DNA from: Aneurinibacillus sp. Ricciae_BoGa-3
Lineage (GTDB): Bacteria > Bacillota > Bacilli > Aneurinibacillales > Aneurinibacillaceae
NCBI RefSeq assembly: GCF_028421645.1
Contig: NZ_CP116888.1
Location: 372,001 to 436,000, forward strand
DNA length: 64,000 nt
Direction: 5' to 3'
The first letter of the stretch is position 1. The number at the start of each line of letters is the position of its first letter. Position numbers and translations under genes: made by a program. This document shows positions 54,383 to 62,071 of the stretch, in pieces. The notes below the pieces were generated by a model, which ran no database searches, had not been told where the DNA came from, and saw only the letters and a list, made by a program, of their open reading frames with translations.

Positions 54383-54577
54383 TTGGAATTTAAAAAAGGC
54401 GATTTTGTTTGGTTTACGTATGATACGAAGGAAGTCTATCCAGGTCGGATTGCAGAAATAGATGGCGACGATTACACCGTAGAGATTTGTACGAATAAGA
54501 AAAAAAGTTCAGGGAATGAACTTGAACGGGTCAAGGGCAAGGCAAATCAACTGAAAAAACGGTTGATTGGTTTGTAA
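54383..54577 (+). CDS. Small SH3/Tudor-like barrel protein
   Basis: 64 residues, TTG start after AAAGGAGGTC. FKKGDFVWFTYDTKEVYPGR, then DDYTVEICTNKK, has the spacing of a small beta-barrel (SH3/Tudor/KOW-like). Basic C-terminus. Such domains bind nucleic acid or proteins. Unknown function. Confidence 0.6.
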   Translation: MEFKKGDFVWFTYDTKEVYPGRIAEIDGDDYTVEICTNKKKSSGNELERVKGKANQLKKRLIGL

Positions 54578-54593
54578 AAGACCGAACAAATAA

Positions 54594-54620
54594 ATAGTCC
54601 ATTTTGAATGGTCTACTTTT
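54594..54620 (+). terminator. Rho-independent terminator
   Basis: TAGTCCATT (54595-54603) pairs with AATGGTCTA (54607-54615), one mismatch, TTTT. Confidence 0.6.
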
Positions 54621-54721
54621 ATAAGGTTTACCTGTAAACGGTCAATGCAAGTTATTTAACGATTCACTATCCTTTTTGCTTTCATTATTAAGCATCATTC
54701 ATTATATCGATTCATTTATGG

Positions 54722-54750
54722 GAAAGCCTTGAAATATCAAGGCTTTTTCT
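54722..54750 (+). terminator. Second terminator before the transglycosylase gene
   Basis: AAAGCCTTGA (54723-54732), loop AATA, TCAAGGCTTT (54737-54746), T-run. The 54578-54850 gap shows no gene otherwise. Confidence 0.8.
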
Positions 54751-54850
54751 ATTTGTTAAACGTTGTTGAACTTATGATGCCTGATGCAAGTGTATATAAT
54801 GAAACAATTTTCTAAAAAGCAATAAAAAAACGGAATACGAGGAGGCCATG

Positions 54851-55714
54851 ATGAAAGACAAAAAAGAAAACACAAAAGACAAGTTACCAACGACCAATCA
54901 AGCGAAACAGGTGATAGCGGGTGCAGTTTTGCTATCAATTATGGGGGCAACCTTTATGGCACATGGTGCTTTTGGAGACGTACAGAAACCACCAGTACCA
55001 AGCCCAAGTGTGACGGTGTCGTCAAGTTATAATTATGACGCTGTTTCTTTGAATAACGAACAAAAAGACGGCTTATTGGCAAAAGCAGAACAAGAGCTTC
55101 AGGCGAAAAAACAAGCGGAAATCGCTAAGAAAAAAGCGGAAGAAGCCAAACGCAAAGCAGAACAAGAGACAAAATCCAAAGCGGAAGCAAAAGCAAGGGC
55201 AGAAGCTCAAGCAAAACTTCAAGCAGACAATCTACAATACCGTTCGACTTTATCATCCAGAAGCGATTCAGGACATGGATGGTACAATCCAAATGTTCCG
55301 ATGCCAAGAGAGCAACAAGCTTTCCTCTATGATAAAGTGAAGGCTCGTGGGTTGGATTTAAAAGATACACTTGCGGTTATTCTACATGAGAGTGGTTTCA
55401 ACCAAAACCAAATCAGTAGCACAAACGATTATGGATATTTCCAAATCAACATTGTGAATCATGCTGATTTAGCGAGTGAACTTGGAACCCCAAACGCACC
55501 ACTTGACCCTTATGTCAATATTGAGTGGGGAACATATATGCTTTCTCAACTCTATCAACTATACAAAAGTCAAGGACTTACTGGACAGGCGTTAAAAGAC
55601 GCTGTTTGGAGTAGTTACAACAAAGGAATTAGTGGTTTTGCCACGACAGGCAAAGCGGTAGAGTATGTACAAGGAACCATGAAAGCCGAAGAAACGGTAA
55701 ATAGCTGGTTCTAA
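54851..55714 (+). CDS. Secreted or membrane-anchored lytic transglycosylase with coiled coil
   Basis: About 287 residues. ATG 54851 has better spacing from AGGAGG than the ATG three bases earlier. Membrane/signal helix at about 22-43, an Ala/Lys/Glu coiled coil (about 75-130; KKKAEEAKRKAEQE), then an SLT-type domain with ILHESGFNQNQ (catalytic Glu), GYFQINI and AVWSSYNKGISGF. It should cleave glycan strands in the wall and adds to the VirB1-like enzyme at 13031. The coiled coil may hold it in a complex. Confidence 0.85.
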   Translation: MKDKKENTKDKLPTTNQAKQVIAGAVLLSIMGATFMAHGAFGDVQKPPVPSPSVTVSSSYNYDAVSLNNEQKDGLLAKAEQELQAKKQAEIAKKKAEEAKRKAEQETKSKAEAKARAEAQAKLQADNLQYRSTLSSRSDSGHGWYNPNVPMPREQQAFLYDKVKARGLDLKDTLAVILHESGFNQNQISSTNDYGYFQINIVNHADLASELGTPNAPLDPYVNIEWGTYMLSQLYQLYKSQGLTGQALKDAVWSSYNKGISGFATTGKAVEYVQGTMKAEETVNSWF

Positions 55715-55744
55715 AAAAATAAAAAGACATTTTTACGCCCAATA

Positions 55745-55773
55745 TTGACTTTAGGCAATTTCGCAACTATAAT
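55745..55773 (+). promoter_or_regulatory. Promoter with -35 in the recurrent element
   Basis: TTGACT (55745-55750), 17-base spacer, TATAAT (55768-55773). TTGACTTTAGGCAA is a two-mismatch copy of the palindrome. Confidence 0.85.
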
Positions 55774-55807
55774 GGATTATAGATAATGCGACAAAGGGGA
55801 TGTAGAA

Positions 55808-56203
55808 ATGTCTTTTTCTTATAATGAAAATTTAGTAATGGGTACATGTGTGGAAGCGATGGAAGTGCTTCATTCAATCGATAAAGAAGAAATTTTACGG
55901 ACGATTCAACTCGTAGCAAAAGAAGAAGTCACAACGGAACGATTACATAAAGAGTTTGTGGATAATTTCAAAGGATTTAAAGTAAATCCTGGAGTAACGG
56001 GCGAATATATTAAAAATTATTTTGCGATTGGACTTGAAGGGGTACAAAAAGTATTGGAAAACCTTTCAAAACAACATACGTTGTTAACTGTACACACAAA
56101 TGGAATTCTCTTTGAAGATGTTTTCTCTTATATCGATGAAATGTTAGACGAAGTGGATTTTGACAATTTGTTTCATCAAGAACGACTGGCTTTGGTTCAA
56201 TAA
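55808..56203 (+). CDS. Unknown acidic protein
   Basis: 131 residues after AAAGGGGATG. Helical and acidic (MEVLHSIDKEEILRTIQLV, YIDEMLDEVDFDNLFHQ). No motif recognised. The gene at 56225 follows after 21 bases, so both likely form an operon. Confidence 0.65.
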   Translation: MSFSYNENLVMGTCVEAMEVLHSIDKEEILRTIQLVAKEEVTTERLHKEFVDNFKGFKVNPGVTGEYIKNYFAIGLEGVQKVLENLSKQHTLLTVHTNGILFEDVFSYIDEMLDEVDFDNLFHQERLALVQ

Positions 56204-56224
56204 GGATTGAAGGAGAGAGAACAA

Positions 56225-56641
56225 ATGATTATTGCAAAAGGTGCAAAAGAATTTAACGGGTATATTGAATACAGTTACGGTTTTGATTCGATTAATCGCT
56301 TCATTCATGGGGTGACGGAAGATGATGAAGAAGCAATGTTTGAAAGGGATACCTTTCATTCCCTCGAAGAATTCCTAAACAAGATATCGCAAGAAACTTT
56401 GGACAAGATAAAAAAAGAATTTGGTGCGGATAGAGCATGGGTATCGTGCATCTCGTTTAAAGTAAAAAGTGAGGACGGCGATACAAATGCCGATATTTCC
56501 TTATTCGAAAATAACAAAGTAAGAGGGATTATCAGCACGAAGATTGATAATAATGATATTACAGCCCGTGCCTTATTAAACATTATGAAAATCAAAGAGA
56601 TTGCAGATAACACCATAGACGAGTTTCCAATTAAACACTAG
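56225..56641 (+). CDS. Unknown acidic protein
   Basis: 138 residues. ATG 56225 is used since GAAGGAGAGAG lies directly upstream. Alpha/beta, with YGFDSINRFIHGVTEDDEE and WVSCISFKVKSEDGDT; no known family. Second gene of a two-gene operon with a terminator at 56647. Confidence 0.65.
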   Translation: MIIAKGAKEFNGYIEYSYGFDSINRFIHGVTEDDEEAMFERDTFHSLEEFLNKISQETLDKIKKEFGADRAWVSCISFKVKSEDGDTNADISLFENNKVRGIISTKIDNNDITARALLNIMKIKEIADNTIDEFPIKH

Positions 56642-56646
56642 CAGAG

Positions 56647-56672
56647 AACATGAGTATTCCTCATGTTTTTTT
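56647..56672 (+). terminator. Rho-independent terminator
   Basis: AACATGAG (56647-56654), loop TATTC, CTCATGTT (56660-56667), T-run. Confidence 0.9.
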
Positions 56673-56741
56673 GTTGCCCTCCGTTTTTCACGACATCTTA
56701 TAATATAGCTCCCGCTGTATAAAATGAAAAGAAGCACACAA

Positions 56742-56762
56742 AACAGGTGAAAAATTTTACTT
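56742..56762 (+). promoter_or_regulatory. AACAGGT leader motif
   Basis: AACAGGTGAAAAATTTTAC then TTA, before AAAGGAGAG of the gene at 56782. TATAAT (about 56699-56704) is the likely -10. Confidence 0.45.
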
Positions 56763-56781
56763 AAATAAAGGAGAGATAAAA

Positions 56782-57237
56782 ATGGCTCTAACGTTAATAA
56801 GTGAACTTAAACTGAAAACAGAAAAAGGGCAAGACGTGACGTTTTATCTTCCTTTTTTAAACGACAATCGGCAACTTCAGTTTAATTTTTGTTCAGCATT
56901 TCAAGGGGCTGACTACATCGTTGATGAAGACAAAAAGGCAGTAGAAATCCGACGACGGGATAAATCCACATTCATCTATTTTAGCAAACGAGATGAACAA
57001 AAGTTTGACCAGGTTATGCGGGTGAAACAAGAAATCTTAATCGACCTTCGTAGGCTGAATCAAAATTTTAGCACAGGAAAAGAATCCTTATATGCCATTG
57101 AGTCAAAAGATGAACGCTATCCTTTTTTGATTACTTCGCCATCAATTATTGATAATGGTCGTTTTTCAATTAAATACAACAAAGCGATTATGTATTATAT
57201 CAACGATAAGGCGAAAAAAGAAGGGGAAAAACATTGA
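56782..57237 (+). CDS. Unknown protein upstream of AAA ATPase
   Basis: 151 residues after AAAGGAGAG. Mixed alpha/beta (VTFYLPFLNDNRQLQFNF, FIYFSKRDEQKFDQVMR). No motif. It starts an apparent three-gene operon ending with the Cdc48-like ATPase at 57405 and might be a substrate adaptor; this is inferred from position only. Confidence 0.65.
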   Translation: MALTLISELKLKTEKGQDVTFYLPFLNDNRQLQFNFCSAFQGADYIVDEDKKAVEIRRRDKSTFIYFSKRDEQKFDQVMRVKQEILIDLRRLNQNFSTGKESLYAIESKDERYPFLITSPSIIDNGRFSIKYNKAIMYYINDKAKKEGEKH

Positions 57238-57256
57238 GATTCATGGATTTGAAGAA

Positions 57257-57376
57257 ATGCTTCATGTGCTTGGTCAAGCCTTAAAGCACACGGATGTAAA
57301 CAAATACAAAAGTGGCATGTTGGGCAATGAAAAATATTACAGTCTTTCCATTGATGAAATGGTAGAGATTTTGTGA
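57257..57376 (+). CDS. Small protein between two operon genes
   Basis: About 39 residues from ATG 57257 (MLHVLGQALKHTDVNK, ending DEMVEIL). The reading frame is open further upstream through the end of the previous gene, and the ribosome binding site is weak, so the start is uncertain. It fills the gap to the ATPase gene. Confidence 0.45.
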   Translation: MLHVLGQALKHTDVNKYKSGMLGNEKYYSLSIDEMVEIL

Positions 57377-57404
57377 AGTTGTAAATAGGGTGAGGAGTGG
57401 AACC

Positions 57405-58982
57405 ATGAAGACGGAATGGATAGAAACACTAAAGGAAAAGTATCACGCAGGAATTAGCAACCTGTTCATGATTACAGGTAATATTGGTGATTATGCCGTT
57501 CCTGGAATTATGTTTATGGATTACTTGGTTCAGGAACTTTCCCAATTAGGGATGGAAAAGATAATTACCTATGATTATTCAGCGGGAAGTGTGTATCGTG
57601 TTGGAAACGAACTGGAAGAAGGAGAAGAACGGCAGATTGTAAGTGATTGGCTTCAAATGGTAGAAGACTTACAGAACACGGATGGAAAAGTAGCCTACAT
57701 CATTGAATATCCTGAATTTCTTGTTCCAAACGCCAATAATGGATATATCGAAGAAGACACAAAGAAGCGGTTAATCGACCTTCATAAAGTCATTAACAGT
57801 CGGGATTTTTTATTTTCCAACAACATACTGATTTTTGTTACCGAAGTAAAAAGTAGTATTAATAGTATGTTCATTAGTTCCAATGCTCGTACCGTCCCCA
57901 TTGAAATTGATTACCCAAAAGAGGAAGAACGGTATGCGTTTATCCAACATCTAAAAAGCACCAGTCAAAAGCCCGTACGTTTTCTGATTGACGAAAAGAA
58001 ATTCGCCAAACTAACGGCTGGACTGTCACGAGTGAATATTGAGGATATTTACTTATTGGCAGAAGACAAAGGTGTTTTAGATAAAGATAGCATTATGGAG
58101 CGAAAGAAGGAACTCATTTACAAAGAGTTCGGGGAAATCATTGAAATTTATGACACAGAGGGTTATTCCTTGGATAACTTTGCTGGACAGGAACACATTA
58201 AATCCTATCATCGAGAAGTTGTCATTGACCCAATTTTAGAAGGAGATACAACTATTGTTCCAAAAGGACTTTTGTATATGGGTCCTCCAGGGACAGGGAA
58301 AACCTATTTTTCCAAGTGCCTTGCAGGTGACGCCAATATTAACTTTGTTGAATTTAAAATGAGTAAAATATTAGGTAAATATGTAAGTGAATCGGAAAGA
58401 AATCTGGAGAAAGCCATGAACTGTTTTCGTTCATTGGCTCCCGTAGGTGTTTTTATCGATGAAGTAGACCAGGTTCTTTCAAGGGGAGACAGTGATTCCA
58501 ATTCAGTCACCAAAAACTTGTTTGGCATGTTCCTTGCCTTTCTGTCCGAGCCTTCCCATCGAGGAAAAATTCTCTGGATTGGGGCAACGAACTATCCGAA
58601 TAAGTTGGATGAAGCCCTAAAAAGGGCAGGGCGATTCGATAAAAAAATCCCGTTTCTTCCGCCAACTGCAGAAGAGCGCAAAGGAGTTTTTGCGATTCAT
58701 TTAGCCAAGACGAACTTTCCTTATCACGTCACCGATTATACAATTCTTGCGGATAAGACCGAAAACTATACGCAAGCGGAGATTGAAAATGTCGTAGTCA
58801 AAGCTTTAGAAGTAGCGAAACGAAGAAAATCGCAAGCGATAACGGATGAAATCCTTCTTTATGCCATTGATTGTATGATTTCAGCACAAAACGATAACAT
58901 ACAGGAAATGACGGACATTTCGCTAAATGAGTGTAATGATAGAGAATTTTTACCCGTAGAATACCGAAAAAAAACCTCTTAA
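57405..58982 (+). CDS. Cdc48/FtsH-like AAA+ ATPase
   Basis: 525 residues; ATG 57405 follows GAGGAGTGG. The C-terminal AAA+ module (about 265-490) has Walker A GPPGTGKTYFSKC, Walker B VFIDEVDQVL and arginine-finger region LKRAGRFDKKIPFLPP. The N-terminal 230 residues look like a degenerate first AAA domain (LFMITGNIGDYAVPG, EYPEFLVPNANNG), lacking a Walker A. It lacks a protease or membrane helix, so it should act as a soluble unfoldase or disassembly factor. Terminator directly after it. Confidence 0.87.
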   Translation: MKTEWIETLKEKYHAGISNLFMITGNIGDYAVPGIMFMDYLVQELSQLGMEKIITYDYSAGSVYRVGNELEEGEERQIVSDWLQMVEDLQNTDGKVAYIIEYPEFLVPNANNGYIEEDTKKRLIDLHKVINSRDFLFSNNILIFVTEVKSSINSMFISSNARTVPIEIDYPKEEERYAFIQHLKSTSQKPVRFLIDEKKFAKLTAGLSRVNIEDIYLLAEDKGVLDKDSIMERKKELIYKEFGEIIEIYDTEGYSLDNFAGQEHIKSYHREVVIDPILEGDTTIVPKGLLYMGPPGTGKTYFSKCLAGDANINFVEFKMSKILGKYVSESERNLEKAMNCFRSLAPVGVFIDEVDQVLSRGDSDSNSVTKNLFGMFLAFLSEPSHRGKILWIGATNYPNKLDEALKRAGRFDKKIPFLPPTAEERKGVFAIHLAKTNFPYHVTDYTILADKTENYTQAEIENVVVKALEVAKRRKSQAITDEILLYAIDCMISAQNDNIQEMTDISLNECNDREFLPVEYRKKTS

Positions 58983-59001
58983 AAATCTTAAGAGGTTTTT
59001 C
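58971..59001 (+). terminator. Rho-independent terminator, near-copy at 59447
   Basis: AAAACCTCTTAA (58971-58982) pairs with TTAAGAGGTTTT (58987-58998), T-run. The stem recurs at 59452-59472, part of a local duplication. Confidence 0.85.
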
Positions 59002-59018
59002 CTTTTTATATTCATTTC

Positions 59019-59401
59019 CTATTTCATTTTCTGCCCATTGATATAAAATCCTGTCGGTTTTGTTTGTGCATCCTTGAAAACAATTGTGTAGATTTTATCA
59101 TTTCTCGTAGCTGTCCATACATCTCCATCTTCTGCAAGAAAATCTGTAGATGTACCTAATTTTAATTTGACTTCATGTTCCCTATCCATCGTTAATTTCT
59201 TCTGTTCTTTTCTAAATATAAATCATGAAAGGATAGCTGTTGCTGTTGATGCCTTTGCTGACCTTTAACATATGGGATTGCGTCACCATACTGAATTGCG
59301 TGGAAGATAGAAAGATATAGATAGGCAAGCCCACCAAAAACAATAGTTACACCGCCCAGCATTAAAAAAAATAGAAGTAAAAATTTGACGACAATGTTCA
59401 T
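59019..59401 (-). CDS. Membrane protein, frameshifted paralogue of the gene at 59493
   Basis: ATG 59401 with GGAGGT nine bases upstream starts a membrane helix (NIVVKFLLLFFLMLGGV), but this frame ends at 59192. The next frame carries KLTMDREHEVKLKLGTS and a tail DAQTKPTGFYINGQKMK to TAG at 59019, nearly identical to the C-terminus of the neighbour at 59493. One more T in the T4 run at 59208-59211 joins both into about 126 residues. It is thus a paralogue with an extracytoplasmic beta-rich tail. The gene may be broken or mis-sequenced. Confidence 0.6.
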
Positions 59402-59446
59402 TTGCGATAGACCTCCAAATCTCTTTGTTATATTTTTCATCAGAAG

Positions 59447-59478
59447 AAAAGCCTCTTAAAAAACTTAAGAGGTTTTCA
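59447..59478. terminator. Terminator duplicated from 58971
   Basis: CCTCTTAA (59452-59459) pairs with TTAAGAGG (59465-59472), AAAA on the left and TTTT on the right. Serves the minus-strand gene at 59493. Confidence 0.75.
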
Positions 59479-59492
59479 TTTTTTCTTTTTTT

Positions 59493-59843
59493 CTATTTAA
59501 TTTTTTGTCCATTGATATAAAATCCTGTCGGTTTTGTTTGTGCATCCTCGAAAGTGATTGTGTACATTTTGTCGTTGCTCGTAGCTGTCCACGAATTTCC
59601 GTCTTCTGTAAGAATATTTGTAGATGCACCTAATTTAAATTTTACTTCATTTTCCCTATCCATAGTAAATTGTTTAACTTCCAAAGCTGTTTTTGCATAA
59701 TCATCAACTGCTTTATTCAATTGCTGTTGTTGTTCTTTCTGATATTCTTGAAAGTGTTGATGCGAAGAAAATAATAAATAGGTGAACATCCCTAAACAAA
59801 TAATTATAACGCCAATAGCTAAAGCAATTTTGCCTTGCTCCAT
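59493..59843 (-). CDS. Small membrane-anchored protein
   Basis: About 116 residues from ATG 59843; a GTG at 59858 is also possible and neither has a strong ribosome binding site. Membrane helix at about 6-28, Gln-rich helix (EYQKEQQQQLNKAVDDY), then a small beta-rich tail (VKFKLGASTNIL, YTITFEDAQTKPTGF). Unknown function. The gene at 59019 is a diverged copy, so the pair arose by tandem duplication that included the terminator. Confidence 0.65.
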   Translation of the reverse strand: MEQGKIALAIGVIIICLGMFTYLLFSSHQHFQEYQKEQQQQLNKAVDDYAKTALEVKQFTMDRENEVKFKLGASTNILTEDGNSWTATSNDKMYTITFEDAQTKPTGFYINGQKIK

Positions 59844-59939
59844 CTGATATACACCCACTCTTTCATTGTAGTATACATATAATTTTATTAATAAAGCCTT
59901 TGCATCTTTATTATATTTTTCGCCAAGTATGTATGCTGG

Positions 59940-60125
59940 TCAGTGAAATTCGACCACCAATTCACATTTTAATGAGGTTTCCACTTTTTCTTTTAACCGT
60001 TCGAATTCCTCCATAGTCATATCACTAAAGCTGTGAGCCATCTTCGGTTGGTTTGTAAAGACGGCTCCGTTCGTCTGTACTGATTTTACATAATAGCCTC
60101 TATCACTCACCATATAGACTTGCAT
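59940..60125 (-). CDS. Small unknown protein
   Basis: 61 residues after AGGAGGAATACC. Beta-strand start MQVYMVSDRGYYVKSVQ and helix EEFERLKEKVETSL. No known family. It is driven by a consensus promoter divergent from the gene at 60215. Confidence 0.65.
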   Translation of the reverse strand: MQVYMVSDRGYYVKSVQTNGAVFTNQPKMAHSFSDMTMEEFERLKEKVETSLKCELVVEFH

Positions 60126-60145
60126 GGTATTCCTCCTATGTTTTA

Positions 60146-60187
60146 TTGACTAAGTAAGATTATAAAACTAATATATATTATAGTCAA
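60146..60187. promoter_or_regulatory. Overlapping divergent promoters
   Basis: Plus strand: TTGACT (60146-60151), 17 bases, TAATAT (60169-60174). Minus strand: TTGACT (60187-60182), 17 bases, TATAAT (60164-60159). The two share the same bases, so polymerase on one may block the other. Each -35 is in a partial copy of the palindrome. Confidence 0.85.
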
Positions 60188-60214
60188 TAAATAAGAAAAG
60201 GAGGTTTATAGTAT

Positions 60215-60721
60215 ATGAATATGGAAGTGATAAAAGCTTTGGCACGTTGCAGAATCATTGAACTCGAAATGGCACAGGATTATGTAGGTGCAACGGAACA
60301 AGCATTAGATGAAGCGGTAGAGAAAAAATGGTTGGCAAAAGAGATAGTAAAAGAGAACGGCAAAATTAAACAATACTACACGTTAACCACTAAGGGAGAA
60401 CAGTTCATCAAAGAAAATCTTCCTGAAATCAAAGAAATCTATCGAGGGTTTATTCTCGAACACGATTTAAATCTCATGGCATTCTATTTGAAACGAAGCA
60501 AGAAGGAACAAGATAGCTGGATGACACGAGATGACTTAACGAAAACGTATCAATTCCCTGGAACTGTAGATGGAGCCTTTATCAATAAAGAAGGGGAAAA
60601 AGAAGCCGTAGAGGTTATGAGTACAACAGCTAAGCCATCATCTGTGGAAAAAACAGAAGCGTTTGTTCAACATGCAGGGATTACTAAAATGAACTACATT
60701 TTATATACACAAGAAAAATAA
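60215..60721 (+). CDS. Winged-helix protein, replication-relaxation-like
   Basis: 168 residues after AAAAGGAGG. N-terminal winged helix (about 5-70; VIKALARCRIIELEMAQDY, YTLTTKGEQFIKENL), then a C-terminal part with LEHDLNLMAFYLK, TVDGAFINKEG and EAVEVMSTT, which follows the layout of Replic_Relax-type proteins (winged helix plus a nuclease-like fold with Asp and Glu). Such proteins accompany plasmid replication or mobilisation genes. Assignment is by pattern. Confidence 0.6.
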   Translation: MNMEVIKALARCRIIELEMAQDYVGATEQALDEAVEKKWLAKEIVKENGKIKQYYTLTTKGEQFIKENLPEIKEIYRGFILEHDLNLMAFYLKRSKKEQDSWMTRDDLTKTYQFPGTVDGAFINKEGEKEAVEVMSTTAKPSSVEKTEAFVQHAGITKMNYILYTQEK

Positions 60722-60865
60722 TTGTATTTTATAATCAGTTAGACATGAGAAGGGGAATAGTTTCCCTTACATTTCCGTATAAAAAAATAGCTTGATTATA
60801 GAATCATAGCGTTTGAAACATATCGTTTGAAGCATAACGAGACTGTGCTGATAAAGGAGGTTTTT

Positions 60866-61075
60866 ATGCGAATCGAAGAAGCAATTGGGATGGTCGTTGG
60901 TTTCATCGTTCTGTATTATTTGACCATTTTTTTAGGTAATGGAATCGAAACCTTTACGGCTATTCATTCACCTTTTAAATATCTTTTAGGATTTATGGCT
61001 CTCCCTCTTATCGGTTGTATTTTAATTTTTTGCTATGACAAATTGTTGAGATTCAAAGCAAAAAATCAACAATGA
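60866..61075 (+). CDS. Small membrane protein
   Basis: 69 residues. ATG 60866 follows AAAGGAGG. Two hydrophobic helices (about 7-25 and 38-60), basic tail DKLLRFKAKNQQ. Unknown family. A second tiny membrane protein gene follows after 35 bases. Confidence 0.65.
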   Translation: MRIEEAIGMVVGFIVLYYLTIFLGNGIETFTAIHSPFKYLLGFMALPLIGCILIFCYDKLLRFKAKNQQ

Positions 61076-61110
61076 ATGAGAAGTCATAAAGAAGAAAGGA
61101 GGTAGGATGC

Positions 61111-61221
61111 ATGGATATTTTATTTGGTATGGTTATTCTTATGGTTGGTGTCGTCTTTTTTATTAACGTAAGAAAAGGGAAAAAAGAAGCGGAGGACAGA
61201 CAGGATAACGACAAATCATAA
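61111..61221 (+). CDS. Tiny membrane protein (36 aa)
   Basis: ATG 61111 follows AAGGAGGTAGG. MDILFGMVILMVGVVFFI is a single membrane helix followed by a charged tail (VRKGKKEAEDRQDNDKS). The typical layout and ribosome binding site support a real gene, with a terminator after it. Confidence 0.6.
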   Translation: MDILFGMVILMVGVVFFINVRKGKKEAEDRQDNDKS

Positions 61222-61233
61222 TAATAAAACTGG

Positions 61234-61261
61234 CACACCTATATTACTAGGTGTGTTTTTT
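61234..61261 (+). terminator. Rho-independent terminator
   Basis: CACACCTA (61234-61241) pairs with TAGGTGTG (61248-61255), T-run. Confidence 0.85.
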
Positions 61262-61315
61262 GGTCGTTGAATGGAAGAGCTATGATTCACATAGAATATA
61301 GTACATTTTTTATAA

Positions 61316-61360
61316 AACAGGTTTTTAAATAAAACATCAAACAGGTTATTATTTTACTTA
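61316..61360 (+). promoter_or_regulatory. Double AACAGGT leader motif before ardA-like gene
   Basis: AACAGGTTTTTAAAT (from 61316) and AACAGGTTATTATTTTAC then TTA (61340-61360), followed by AGGAG. Two copies in one leader. Confidence 0.5.
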
Positions 61361-61374
61361 AGGAGCGGATATTG

Positions 61375-61953
61375 ATGAATATTCAAGCAAAGATTTTTAT
61401 TGGACGAGTCCTTTCACCAGCCGATGGAGAGTGGTTCACGTTTCCAATGGAAAGAACACTCCTTCAGAATAAGTTAGAAGTGTTGCACAAAGGACACGAA
61501 ATGATGATTTCAGATTGGCAATCAGCGTTACCTATTCAGATAGAGGAGCATGATAATCCTATTTTAGTCAATGAATTCATTCAATCATTGAAAAAATATG
61601 ATGAAGCAACATTAAAGTTGTTTTTAACGGCGTACTGGTATAGGGAATATCATTTAACGGATACGCTAAATCTGTTGGGTCAACGAAACTTCAAATATTA
61701 TGTGGATGTAACAGATACAAAAAGTTTAGGCGAAGCGATTGTCAAAGCAGGGGAATTGGGGATGGCTTTGCGTGATTATGAAAATCTGGAACAAACTTCA
61801 GATACAAAGAGGATACGCAAGCAAAATGTTATTGACCTTTCGTTAGTCGCACATTATTTGGATTTCGAACAAATTGGCTTGGATGCGGAATGTAACGGAT
61901 GCCGCATTCATAAAAGTTTAGGAACCGCTTTTATGGAAACAACTGCATCATAA
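61375..61953 (+). CDS. ArdA-like antirestriction protein
   Basis: 192 residues; ATG 61375 follows AGGAGCGG. The N-terminus AKIFIGRVLSPADGEWFTF, the segment MMISDWQSALPIQIEEHDN and the C-terminal SLVAHYLDFEQIGLDAEC match the layout of ArdA: a DNA-mimic that blocks type I restriction enzymes (the C-terminal segment corresponds to the YIDYExxG region). Slightly longer than usual (about 165-170). It would protect incoming DNA after transfer, in line with a conjugative element. Its leader has two copies of the AACAGGT motif. Confidence 0.78.
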   Translation: MNIQAKIFIGRVLSPADGEWFTFPMERTLLQNKLEVLHKGHEMMISDWQSALPIQIEEHDNPILVNEFIQSLKKYDEATLKLFLTAYWYREYHLTDTLNLLGQRNFKYYVDVTDTKSLGEAIVKAGELGMALRDYENLEQTSDTKRIRKQNVIDLSLVAHYLDFEQIGLDAECNGCRIHKSLGTAFMETTAS

Positions 61954-61962
61954 GAATTCAGT

Positions 61963-61991
61963 CAGGAGGGATATCGCCCTCCTATTTTTAT
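61963..61991 (+). terminator. Rho-independent terminator
   Basis: AGGAGGG (61964-61970), loop ATATCG, CCCTCCT (61977-61983), T-rich. Confidence 0.85.
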
Positions 61992-61994
61992 TGG

Positions 61995-62052
61995 TTGATA
62001 TAAAAGCCATAGATTCGTATAATACATATATTGACTAAAGTACATGTATAAT
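61995..62052 (+). promoter_or_regulatory. Promoter with operator-like element at the start site
   Basis: TTGATA (61995-62000), 17-base spacer, TATAAT (62018-62023). TTGACTAAAGTACA, a partial palindrome copy, is at 62031-62044, over the expected start site, and a second TATAAT is at 62047. Confidence 0.7.
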
Positions 62053-62071
62053 ATTGAAAAGGAGAACTCCA

